Positions 1 through 5,823 of a stretch of DNA of 7,097 bases are shown in pieces (position 1 is the first letter of the stretch; each line of letters opens with the position of its first letter). The DNA comes from Nannocystaceae bacterium (lineage in GTDB: Bacteria > Myxococcota_A > Polyangia > Nannocystales > Nannocystaceae), in assembly GCA_016763875.1 (NCBI GenBank), contig JAESSZ010000639.1, forward strand, positions 1 to 7,097, in the 5' to 3' direction. Below the pieces are notes generated by a model, which was not told the DNA's origin, made no database searches, and saw only the letters and a list, made by a program, of their open reading frames with translations. Position numbers and translations under genes: made by a program.

Positions 1-302
1 AGCGCGCGATCTGGATGTGACAGGCACAACCGTGCCACGGCTGCGTTCCCGAGCAGGCGGGGAAAAGTTGAAGCCCGTGCGTGTTCCGCGCCCGCTATCC
101 GTTCTTGCCCGGAGCGGACGTTCTTTGAGCGGCGGAGAAACTGCCGCTTCGCATCGCGGGGTTTTGGACCCGCGCGGTGCCGATCGCTGGCGCGGCGGTA
201 TCTGTGGTCCTGTGATTGGGACGTCGTACGACCCAAGTCCAAGCCGCCGTCTTGTCCCGCCGCGCCCCTCGCGCGTATGACCTCTGACAGGCTCCATGGA
301 CG
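1..302. other. Region with no convincing gene
   Basis: Two forward frames stay open for long stretches here, but their translations are Arg/Pro/Ser-rich without motifs, as expected for out-of-frame GC-rich DNA. The third forward frame reaches a TGA at 18-20, so an upstream gene could end there after only six codons; this cannot be confirmed. A short hairpin (GGCAC 23-27 / GTGCC 32-36) lies just after that TGA. Two stronger hairpins at 128-174 are listed separately. No clear -35/-10 pair was found for the downstream lipoprotein gene. Confidence 0.5.
128..174 (+). terminator. Two tandem hairpins, possible terminator or leader structure
   Basis: AGCGGC (128-133) pairs with GCCGCT (143-148) across a 9-base loop. 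Only six bases later CGCGGG (155-160) pairs with CCCGCG (169-174) across an 8-base loop. Both stems are perfect 6-mers. No T-run follows either stem, so a classical rho-independent terminator is not shown. They could end an upstream transcript or lie in the 5' leader of the lipoprotein gene starting at 303. In DNA this GC-rich, chance stems of this size occur. Confidence 0.2.
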
Positions 303-1772
303 ATGGAACGCCCCCACTCCCTCGTCTGTATTGCTCTGCTTTCGCTCACCGCCTGCGGCCCTACGCGACTGCCCGAGGCAGAGCTCAGTGACCTGTGCGG
401 ACAGCCGGGCCCGGTCCGACTCATGGCGCTGGACCCTGGCGAAATGGTCGGCGGTTCGACGTTGCATATCCCTGCCCCCACAGACCGGATTGTGCTTGTC
501 ACATCGCGGTTGGGGATCGGCGACAACCGACTGGACGAAGAGGACGGAGCCCAATCGAGAGTCTGGTCGGTCGACCCGTGTGGTGAGAGTGCAACGCAGA
601 TCGCCGAGGGCCTCGACCTCGTATGGACAGAGCCGCATTGGGACGATCGGTTACTCGGTTGCAACGCTGCCGGGGACGATATCTATGTGCTCGACGCGGA
701 CGGGGTGCTTCCACCGCGTCTTGCCTTCGAGGGGACGGGGTGTCGTGGTCGCTGGACGAACTACGGGTTCGTGCCGCGGCAGGTCGCAGACGATGACGGA
801 TTCGGGCCAGCGTTGCTGTATCCGTACCCGGAGGGGAATGGCGAAGTCGCCGAGCCCGTGACTGTGCACCCCGGGCTCTTCTCTATGGATGGCGCGATTG
901 CGGCTGGTCGCGGCTGGCCGAGGGTCACCGACACGGAGATTCTCGCGCTGAGCCGCGATGGCAACTTGGTGCGTGTCGACCTCGAGACGTCGGCCGTCAG
1001 CGTTGAAGCCCAAGAGGTGTTCGACTTTAGAGCGAGCGACGACCGACTACTGACGCAGGAGCATGGCGACGGCCAGGGCCACAGCGGCCCAATCTTCATG
1101 ACGGATCGTGACACGCAAAGCACGACGTATCTGATGGATGGGGTCCTTTCGGAGAGCTACGCCCCGTTCGACGTGCGTGGCCGGAGCACGGTCATCATTG
1201 CGACGGGCGCTCCCGACGGCGAGCTTCGCGTCCTCCACCCCCCCGCGACCGACGACATCTCTGTGCTCGGCGGGTACTGGCTGGCGGGACTCCTTGAAGA
1301 TGGTCGTCTGTTGCTCGCGCAGGGCGGAGGCGGGCCGTACGCGCTGCTGGATCCCGACACGGGCGAGCAGACGGAGATCTTTGACCGCGAAGCGGACGTA
1401 AGCTTGGCGCAGGACGGCATCGTCTTGCACGACGTCCCAACCTGTTGCCGGCACGAGGAGGGGTACCGGGTCGAGGGGGCACTACTCCTTGAGCGATACG
1501 CGGGCGGGCAGGAGATGTTGGCCGCTCGCGCCGCCCGCGGATGGCGACGCAACCCTGATGCTCGGATTGTTGCGCGCATCGACATCGACCAAGACAATGT
1601 TGGCAGGTTGATCGCTATCGACCCAACGTCGGGCGGGCAGGAACGTGTCGTCCACGCGGCAGTTAGCCAGATATTCGGCGTCGCTGCTTGGCCAAACGAC
1701 CTCTGGTACTCCACAGCCGACCGTGACCCCGCCGTCTACCGGGCCCGGCTGAAGGCCGATTCTCCGCGCTAA
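303..1772 (+). CDS. Lipoprotein with beta-propeller-like repeats, unknown function
   Basis: A 489-residue exported protein. Residues 1-18 form a short lipoprotein signal: charged start (MERPH), hydrophobic stretch 7-15, and lipobox LTAC with the acylated Cys at 18, so it should be anchored to the inner or outer membrane. The mature part has repeating beta-strand/turn units with the flavour of a WD40/PQQ-like propeller, for example DIYVLDADG (126-134), ILALSRDGNLVRVDLETS (213-230), LLLAQGGGGPYALLDPDTG (336-354) and RLIAIDPTSG (435-444). No catalytic motif stands out. Other mature Cys are at 32, 93, 120, 147 and an adjacent pair at 381-382 (TCCRH), which could form disulfides. ATG 303 is the first start in the frame and puts the signal at the N-terminus; the Shine-Dalgarno is weak (ACAGG at 286-290). 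An isolated gene. The propeller assignment is inference from repeat texture; the lipoprotein call is firm. Gene real: about 0.93. Confidence 0.9.
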   Translation: MERPHSLVCIALLSLTACGPTRLPEAELSDLCGQPGPVRLMALDPGEMVGGSTLHIPAPTDRIVLVTSRLGIGDNRLDEEDGAQSRVWSVDPCGESATQIAEGLDLVWTEPHWDDRLLGCNAAGDDIYVLDADGVLPPRLAFEGTGCRGRWTNYGFVPRQVADDDGFGPALLYPYPEGNGEVAEPVTVHPGLFSMDGAIAAGRGWPRVTDTEILALSRDGNLVRVDLETSAVSVEAQEVFDFRASDDRLLTQEHGDGQGHSGPIFMTDRDTQSTTYLMDGVLSESYAPFDVRGRSTVIIATGAPDGELRVLHPPATDDISVLGGYWLAGLLEDGRLLLAQGGGGPYALLDPDTGEQTEIFDREADVSLAQDGIVLHDVPTCCRHEEGYRVEGALLLERYAGGQEMLAARAARGWRRNPDARIVARIDIDQDNVGRLIAIDPTSGGQERVVHAAVSQIFGVAAWPNDLWYSTADRDPAVYRARLKADSPR

Positions 1773-1840
1773 CCCCACGCCCGTGCGCCCGCTCACTCAG
1801 AAGCTGTGCGACATCGAATGGCGCTGCGCATTGACGTCCT

Positions 1841-2002
1841 GTGAACGCCAAGACGTGGTTTCCCCTCGGTGTCCTTTCCTCGGTGACAGCTGGCTGCAGC
1901 TTTGTGTCGACGCTCATGGGCGCACCGCCGCCAGTCGAGCCCGAGCTGACGCCACTAGCGCTGCGGCTGAGTCCGCAAGAGCCTGCGTCGGTACACGAGT
2001 AG
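1841..2002 (+). CDS. Small lipoprotein-like peptide (53 aa), candidate or gene remnant
   Basis: A GTG-started frame of 53 codons. The first 19 residues look like a lipoprotein signal: NAK near the start, hydrophobic WFPLGVLSSV, then TAGC with Cys 19. The short tail is Pro-rich (APPPVEPELTPLAL) and ends at TAG 2000-2002. Codon third positions are mostly G/C, as in the neighbouring genes. The frame is closed upstream by a TGA at 1832-1834, only two codons before the GTG, so this is the only possible start. No Shine-Dalgarno is visible, and -3 of the lipobox is Thr rather than Leu, which is tolerated but less usual. It lies 68 bases after the propeller lipoprotein on the same strand and faces the dehydrogenase gene. 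It may be a real small lipoprotein, the truncated front of a longer one, or chance. No function can be assigned. Confidence 0.4.
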   Translation: MNAKTWFPLGVLSSVTAGCSFVSTLMGAPPPVEPELTPLALRLSPQEPASVHE

Positions 2003-2005
2003 GCG

Positions 2006-2027
2006 CCCTGGCACGCGTGTCCAAGGG
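2006..2027. terminator. Hairpin between convergent genes
   Basis: CCCTGG (2006-2011) pairs with CCAAGGG (2021-2027) with one bulged A, and the loop itself contains the palindrome CACGCGTG (2012-2019). It sits in the 32-base gap between the TAG at 2000-2002 on the plus strand and the minus-strand stop at 2035-2037. That position suits a bidirectional terminator. Neither side has a T-run, so the call rests on structure and location only. Confidence 0.35.
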
Positions 2028-2034
2028 TGAATCT

Positions 2035-3033
2035 CTAGATTTCGAAGTCGCGCCCAATAGCGGCTGAGCTGCGTTCCCAAAGCAGCTCGCGGGTCTCTTC
2101 ATTGTCGTAGAAGCCTTCCAGCGCAAAGGCGATGGCCGGGCCTTTGACCGCCATCATGCCGGGTCCGGGGCCGTAAAACTGGCCCGAGGTCGCGTCGGGC
2201 AGACACATGCAGCTGATGATCCCCATGGCGCCATCCTCCGCGCTTTGCGAGATGCGCATGAACACGTTGGTGAACATGCGGCCCATCCCGCCCTTTTTGA
2301 CCGACGTCTCTTGCAGCTCGGTTCGCGCCAGCCCCGGGTGGGCGACGAGTGCCTTGACCTTGGACCCGCTCGCTTGGATGCGATGGTGCAGCGCCGCCGT
2401 GAAGGCGGCGTTGGCGAGCTTGCTCTGGTTGTAGCGAACCCAGCGGGCCCCGTTGAACACCAAGCCCGAACCGTTGCCACCCAGGTTGCCACCGTTCTTT
2501 TCGAGGTACGACGCTTTGAGCTTCTTACCCGGCGCCATGCGAGCCGAGCTGGAGTGGTTGGCCACGCGCGCCTCGCCGCTGGAATCGGCGGCGCGCACAA
2601 GGAGCGGCCACAGCTCGCGCGTGAGCAGGAAGTGCGACAGATGGTTGGTCTGCATCTGCACGTCGTAGCCATCGCCGGTGGCTTGGTCTTCCAGCGCCAT
2701 CACGCCCGCGTTATTGCAAAGCACATGCACCCCCTCGGGGCAGAGCTCTGCGACCTGCGCGGCCGCCTTTTCGACCGATGCGAACGATTGTAGGTCGCAG
2801 TCGACCGCATGGATCTGCGCCGAAGGGAACGCCGCGGTGAGCGCCGCCAGTGACGCTTCCGCTCGTTTCGACGGTCGATTGAGCAGCAGTACCTTGGCGC
2901 CAAGGTCCGCCACGGTATGCGCCGCTACCCGCCCCGTGCCGGACGTCGTGCCCGTGATTACCACCGTCTTGTCGCGCATCGACGGGAGGGAGGCCTTGAA
3001 CTCCGGAAAATGCTTGGTCGCGGGTGAGGGCAT
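2035..3033 (-). CDS. Short-chain dehydrogenase/reductase (SDR), retinol-dehydrogenase-like
   Basis: A 332-residue NAD(P)-dependent oxidoreductase of the classical SDR fold, probably cytosolic. The cofactor motif TGTTSGTG (27-34) fits TGxxxGxG; NR at 52-53 after strand 2 suggests NADP preference. NNAG is at 107-110, Asn130 in TNHLSH is the fourth catalytic residue, Ser162 lies in HSSS (160-163), and YNQSK (201-205) supplies the catalytic Tyr and Lys. HPG (232-234) and RTEL (237-240) follow as in retinol-dehydrogenase/WWOX-like SDRs. The Ser-to-Tyr distance (38 residues) is long, with a Gly/Asn-rich insert at 179-191. About 20 residues precede strand 1, and the C-terminal tail after 285 is also extended. 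The substrate cannot be told. ATG 3033 has no clear Shine-Dalgarno; Met19 is an alternative start, but the KHFPEF stretch before it looks like native protein. It follows the membrane protein gene by 76 bases on the same strand, so co-transcription is likely. Confidence 0.95.
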   Translation of the reverse strand: MPSPATKHFPEFKASLPSMRDKTVVITGTTSGTGRVAAHTVADLGAKVLLLNRPSKRAEASLAALTAAFPSAQIHAVDCDLQSFASVEKAAAQVAELCPEGVHVLCNNAGVMALEDQATGDGYDVQMQTNHLSHFLLTRELWPLLVRAADSSGEARVANHSSSARMAPGKKLKASYLEKNGGNLGGNGSGLVFNGARWVRYNQSKLANAAFTAALHHRIQASGSKVKALVAHPGLARTELQETSVKKGGMGRMFTNVFMRISQSAEDGAMGIISCMCLPDATSGQFYGPGPGMMAVKGPAIAFALEGFYDNEETRELLWERSSAAIGRDFEI

Positions 3034-3109
3034 GGGGACCGTTTAGCGCACGGGGCACAATGGCACCACCTCCGTGCAGGCCGTACAGCCGTTGCCGCAG
3101 AGCTGTCCC

Positions 3110-3718
3110 CTATGGCGTCGGACTTTCGGCTTCGGCCGTTCTCGCGAACGCAATCGAGTATTTCCCGCCGTCAGGCTCGTCGAACTGGCCCACGATTTCG
3201 TCGTGGCTCAGCACGCGCATCAGTTCGGTGGAGTCGTCGTCGGCGAAGCGCAACAAAACGATCGCATCCTCGTCCTTCTCGATCTCGAACGTCCGCGACT
3301 CGCCCCCGGCTGCGCTCACTGAGGTCTCGTCGATCTTCAGGGTGAAGCCGTCAAGCAATGCCATTGTTCCCGCCGGGCAGTTGCCGTAGCAGCGTTTGGC
3401 GACCCACTCGCCACGCAAGTGATTGGAGGGGGGATCGTAGCTTGTCAGGGCCCACGCTCCCACCGCGCCGAGGATCAGAGGCCAGAACACCACGGGTACG
3501 AAAAACACGCTGTGTTTGGCCCAACCGCCTTTTTCTTTGCCGCCTAAGGTCGCCAGCGCGACCAGGACGCTGACTCCGGCCGTGATCACACACGTCCAGC
3601 CGATCCAGCCCAGGTTGCCCAAGGTGGGGTCGTCGTAGACGAAGTATGCCAATGAAAACCCTACTGCTGCCAGCGCCAGCAACACGCCCAGACCTAACCC
3701 TCGCCAAATGAAGACCAT
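3110..3718 (-). CDS. Three-helix membrane protein with a beta-rich C-terminal domain
   Basis: A 202-residue protein I do not recognise as a named family. Three hydrophobic segments lie at about 7-27, 38-58 and 71-92; the loop between the second and third is charged (KEKGGWAKH, 61-69). With K/E-rich loop 2-3 inside, the C-terminal domain (95-202) would lie outside the cytoplasm. That domain starts LRGEWVAKRCYGNC with Cys at 110 and 114, then alternates short beta-like strands and turns (FTLKIDETSVSA, FEIEKDEDAIVLLRF, ELMRVLSHDEIVGQF). This resembles small lipocalin-like barrels that begin with a G-x-W motif; that is inference. The start is supported by TGGGGA at plus-strand 3728-3733, 9 bases before the ATG. 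It is the first gene of a probable two-gene unit with the dehydrogenase and diverges from the gene at 3984. Function is unknown. Confidence 0.88.
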   Translation of the reverse strand: MVFIWRGLGLGVLLALAAVGFSLAYFVYDDPTLGNLGWIGWTCVITAGVSVLVALATLGGKEKGGWAKHSVFFVPVVFWPLILGAVGAWALTSYDPPSNHLRGEWVAKRCYGNCPAGTMALLDGFTLKIDETSVSAAGGESRTFEIEKDEDAIVLLRFADDDSTELMRVLSHDEIVGQFDEPDGGKYSIAFARTAEAESPTP

Positions 3719-3792
3719 CGTTGTTTTTCCCCAGGTTTCACCCTGTGCCCGTTAGGACGGGCGGCCGCGGTCCCAGTTGCTGCCACCGTCCA

Positions 3793-3819
3793 ACTTTATG
3801 AACGTGTGCTTAGCGTCAA
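3793..3819 (-). promoter_or_regulatory. Candidate sigma70-type promoter for the membrane protein/SDR unit
   Basis: On the minus strand TTGACG (plus 3814-3819, five of six -35 bases) is followed after 15 bases by TAAAGT (plus 3793-3798, four of six -10 bases). The spacing is a little short. Transcription would start near 3786, giving a leader of about 67 bases before the ATG at 3718. On the plus strand a -10-like TACGAT (3822-3827) nearly overlaps this site, but I found no matching -35, so the divergent promoter is not resolved. Confidence 0.3.
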
Positions 3820-3970
3820 GATACGATGGGCGGGCTTGTCTCTCCTGTGCACAAAGACGCTCGCGGTCCGGCGGCGGGAAAACCGTGGGTAAGCGCGCGT
3901 GGCGTGCGGCCTTGCGTTCGGCCGACGCCGGTGCCGCGATTCGAGCGCGCGAGCAAGGACCCGAATCGTT

Positions 3971-3978
3971 GAAGGAGG
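3971..3978 (+). promoter_or_regulatory. Strong Shine-Dalgarno that sets the start of the 3984 gene
   Basis: GAAGGAGG is almost a full complement of the 16S anti-Shine-Dalgarno. It lies 5 bases before an in-frame GTG at 3984. No comparable site precedes the earlier in-frame candidates, TTG 3777 or GTG 3885 (the latter has only GGCGGG some 6 bases upstream). Confidence 0.75.
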
Positions 3979-3983
3979 CGCGC

Positions 3984-4877
3984 GTGCTTCAGGCCGCCGC
4001 GCGGCTCTCGCCTCGGGGCGAGCGATTTACGCTCGGGCAGCTGTGGTACGCGTCCAGTCCCCGTATCCGCCGGGTCCCCGAGATTCGACCGGCACTCACG
4101 ACCGGTCTATGGCTCGGGTGCGCTTCGCTGCTACTGGCCTTTGTATCCCCGTACTGGCTGCTCTTGCTGTTTGTACTTCTCGTTTTCTTCCTTCTGGTGG
4201 GGCGTCGCCAAGGTGCGAGCTCCGAGGCGCCACTGCTGGCGTTCTCCACGTTTCTCCGCCAGCTCCGCCAGCTCGAAGAGACGCGCGGCTCCATCAAGGG
4301 GTTGGTGCGCGTCCCGGCTCAGCCCGACGACGAGCACAACATCCAGCGCTATCGAGACGAGCCCGCCGGCACGCAGGTCCAGTGCGTGGTTGTCACCGAC
4401 AGCGCTGAAAACGAGGCGCTGCTACAGACCATCGGGGTGGTGCAAGAACTCCGTGCCGAACTCATCACGTTTGAGGACTTGCAGGCATCCGGCATGCCTG
4501 TGCGGTGGCTTTCACGGCTGGACGCAGGCATGCCTGTGTTCCTGATTCACGATCTGGTGCATGACCGCCGGGCGTTCACCGATGGGGTGGCGGCGCAGGT
4601 GCCGGGGTCGACGAGGGTGCACCTGGTGGACCTCGGTCTGCATCCCCATCAGGCTGAGACGCTGGGGCTGGCCGAGTCACCGACGACTGCCGGGCACGTA
4701 GAGCTCGCCGCGCTGAGCCCTAAGCAACTCCTTGAGATCTTCCGTCGCTCGGCACGACGCTGGATCGAACTCGGGACCACCCCGAACGCCCAACGCCAGG
4801 TCTATCGATCCACCGAGAGTCCGCCAGTCGAGTACGCGCCGTACGACTTCGACTTCCCCCGAAAACCGACCGCGTAG
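3984..4877 (+). CDS. Membrane-hairpin protein of unknown family
   Basis: A 297-residue protein when started at GTG 3984; the frame stays open back to TTG 3777 (366 residues), but the extra part is Arg-rich, has no domain feature and lacks a good ribosome site. Residues 1-38 are basic (LSPRGERF, PRIRRVPEIRP). Two adjoining hydrophobic segments at about 39-54 and 56-73, broken by SPY, form a membrane hairpin that ends in VGRRQG, so both ends should be cytoplasmic. The soluble part (80-297) begins with an amphipathic, possibly coiled stretch (FSTFLRQLRQLEETRGS) and then a mixed alpha/beta domain with strands such as VQCVVVTDS and MPVFLIHDLVHD, and several His/Asp residues (HLVDLGLHPHQAE). No catalytic signature is recognised. 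The C-terminus is aromatic and acidic (VEYAPYDFDFPRKP). It stands alone, divergent from the membrane protein gene. The 5' leader can fold through CCTTGC 3910-3915 / GCAAGG 3953-3958, which is only suggestive. Confidence 0.82.
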   Translation: MLQAAARLSPRGERFTLGQLWYASSPRIRRVPEIRPALTTGLWLGCASLLLAFVSPYWLLLLFVLLVFFLLVGRRQGASSEAPLLAFSTFLRQLRQLEETRGSIKGLVRVPAQPDDEHNIQRYRDEPAGTQVQCVVVTDSAENEALLQTIGVVQELRAELITFEDLQASGMPVRWLSRLDAGMPVFLIHDLVHDRRAFTDGVAAQVPGSTRVHLVDLGLHPHQAETLGLAESPTTAGHVELAALSPKQLLEIFRRSARRWIELGTTPNAQRQVYRSTESPPVEYAPYDFDFPRKPTA

Positions 4878-4902
4878 GGGGCCGCTACCCCGCCGGACTT
4901 GG

Positions 4903-4919
4903 CGTGATGTCGCATCACG
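4903..4919. terminator. Perfect 7-bp inverted repeat after the membrane-hairpin gene
   Basis: CGTGATG (4903-4909) and CATCACG (4913-4919) form a perfect stem with a 3-base loop TCG, 25 bases after the stop at 4875-4877. No T-run follows, so it may be a factor-dependent terminator, an mRNA 3' protector or a protein-binding dyad. Confidence 0.35.
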
Positions 4920-4974
4920 GCGGACCACCCCATCAGCGCATTCTCGCTGACCCGTGGCCCGCCCGTCGAACTCG

Positions 4975-4997
4975 GTCGCACCGCGTGGTGCGACTTT
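4975..4997 (+). terminator. Perfect 8-bp hairpin followed by TTT
   Basis: GTCGCACC (4975-4982) pairs perfectly with GGTGCGAC (4987-4994) across the loop GCGT, then TTTATA follows. It lies about 100 bases downstream of the membrane-hairpin gene and 54 bases upstream of the next gene start. The short T-tract makes it a plausible rho-independent terminator. The TATAGA at 4997-5002 also resembles a -10 box, so the dyad could be an operator in the promoter of the following lipoprotein gene; I found no good -35 to support that. Confidence 0.45.
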
Positions 4998-5048
4998 ATA
5001 GAACCTTTAAGGCGCGCCAGGCGGAAACCGGCGCCATACTCGCCACAC

Positions 5049-5741
5049 ATGGCTGCTTTTCCTGCCCTGCACCGCTTTTCTCCGGTTGCTCCCGTCTTGT
5101 TGTTTGTCTGCTTCGGACTGGGTGCCCCCGGGTGCTTCAGCGTCGATTCCGATTCCGATGCCGAAACCGAGGGCACGGAAGATGGTGCCGACACGGCTGA
5201 TGCCACGGGCACCGCAGACGACGAGACGGAGGAAAGCTCAGGGGCTGGTGACGACGATGCCGCCCAAGCGTGTGAGGCGTACTGCGAGATCATCGGAGAC
5301 CATTGCGAAGATGATCAGGCCCAGTACTCGGGGGGCACCTTGTGCGAGAGCACCTGCACGTTCATGGCGCCCGGCAACTCGGATGACGCCTTGGGAAACA
5401 CAGTCGGGTGCCGCACCACGCATGCGCTGCGCGCCGCCGAGCAACCCGACACACACTGCTCCCATGCGGGCCCGACTGGTGCGGGCACGTGCGGAGGAAC
5501 GTGCGAGAGCTTTTGTAGCCTGGCCCTTGAGATATGCGTCGGTGACCTCGAACAATGGCCAGACGCGGACGCATGCGTCGCGGACTGTAGCGCTTGGAAT
5601 CCCGAGCCGCTGTACGACGCGTCGGTACCGGACGCCGACACATATGCCTGCCACATGCGCCACTTGACGCTCGCCGCTGCGCAGGCCGACCCGCATTGCG
5701 ACCACCTTGGGCCCGACTCGCCGGTCTGCCGGGACGACTAG
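5049..5741 (+). CDS. Lipoprotein with two tandem 8-Cys modules
   Basis: A 230-residue exported lipoprotein. The signal spans residues 1-29 with hydrophobic core VAPVLLFVCFGLGA and lipobox APGC; Cys29 would be acylated. Residues 30-72 form an acidic D/E/T/S/A linker, probably a flexible stalk. The rest is an internal duplication. Module 1 has Cys at 75, 79, 86, 99, 103, 121, 137, 148; module 2 at 152, 156, 163, 176, 180, 201, 217, 227. The spacings 4-7-13-4-(18 or 21)-16-(11 or 10) match. Each module also has CxxxH (121/125 and 201/205) and HCxH followed by a Gly-Pro (136-141 and 216-221). Four disulfides per module or a metal site are possible; there is no CXXCH haem motif. I recall similar Cys/His patterns in myxobacterial surface proteins but know no function. 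ATG 5049 is the start that fits the signal, though no Shine-Dalgarno is close. A terminator follows at 5756. Transcribed alone. Confidence 0.92.
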   Translation: MAAFPALHRFSPVAPVLLFVCFGLGAPGCFSVDSDSDAETEGTEDGADTADATGTADDETEESSGAGDDDAAQACEAYCEIIGDHCEDDQAQYSGGTLCESTCTFMAPGNSDDALGNTVGCRTTHALRAAEQPDTHCSHAGPTGAGTCGGTCESFCSLALEICVGDLEQWPDADACVADCSAWNPEPLYDASVPDADTYACHMRHLTLAAAQADPHCDHLGPDSPVCRDD

Positions 5742-5755
5742 CGCGGATCGAAACT

Positions 5756-5777
5756 ACGCCTGGCTCGAAGGCGTTTT
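5756..5777. terminator. Rho-independent terminator between convergent genes
   Basis: ACGCCT (5756-5761) pairs with AGGCGT (5769-5774) across a 7-base loop, and the 3' arm runs into TTTT (5774-5777). It lies 15 bases after the stop of the 8-Cys lipoprotein gene. On the minus strand the stem is followed by AGTTT, so it may also serve the MBL-fold gene, whose stop is 31 bases away. A second dyad, GAGCCATGGCTC (5784-5795), sits between them. Confidence 0.7.
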
Positions 5778-5791
5778 GCCCATGAGCCATG

Positions 5792-5823
5792 GCTCGCTGA
5801 GCGCGCCTCACAGCTCGCTGAGC
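5792..5823. repeat. 11-bp direct repeat across the MBL gene stop
   Basis: GCTCGCTGAGC occurs at 5792-5802 and again at 5813-5823, 21 bases apart. The second copy encodes the last residues (SEL) of the minus-strand MBL-fold gene, and the first lies just past its stop at 5808-5810. Each copy contains the small dyad GCTC/GAGC. It could mark a local duplication at the gene end. Confidence 0.4.

Noticed and set aside
277..861. Open frame overlapping the front of the propeller lipoprotein gene
   Set aside because: Arg/Ser-rich translation without domains, in a different frame from a protein with a clean lipobox and regular repeats.
1783..2067. 94-codon plus-strand frame in the gap after the propeller lipoprotein
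   Set aside because: Low-complexity Ala/Arg-rich translation that runs past the stop of the convergent SDR gene; the signal-like frame at 1841 explains the area better.
2245..2793. Long plus-strand open frame opposite the SDR gene
   Set aside because: It is the antisense of a gene with complete SDR motifs; its translation has no motif and depends on the codon bias of the minus strand.
5169..5290. Acidic Asp/Glu/Thr stretch as a possible calcium-binding or RTX-like repeat
   Set aside because: It has no fixed nonapeptide or EF-hand spacing; it reads as a flexible linker after the acylated Cys.
5409..5463. CxxxH and HCxH as haem c attachment sites
   Set aside because: Haem c attachment needs CXXCH; neither module contains it.
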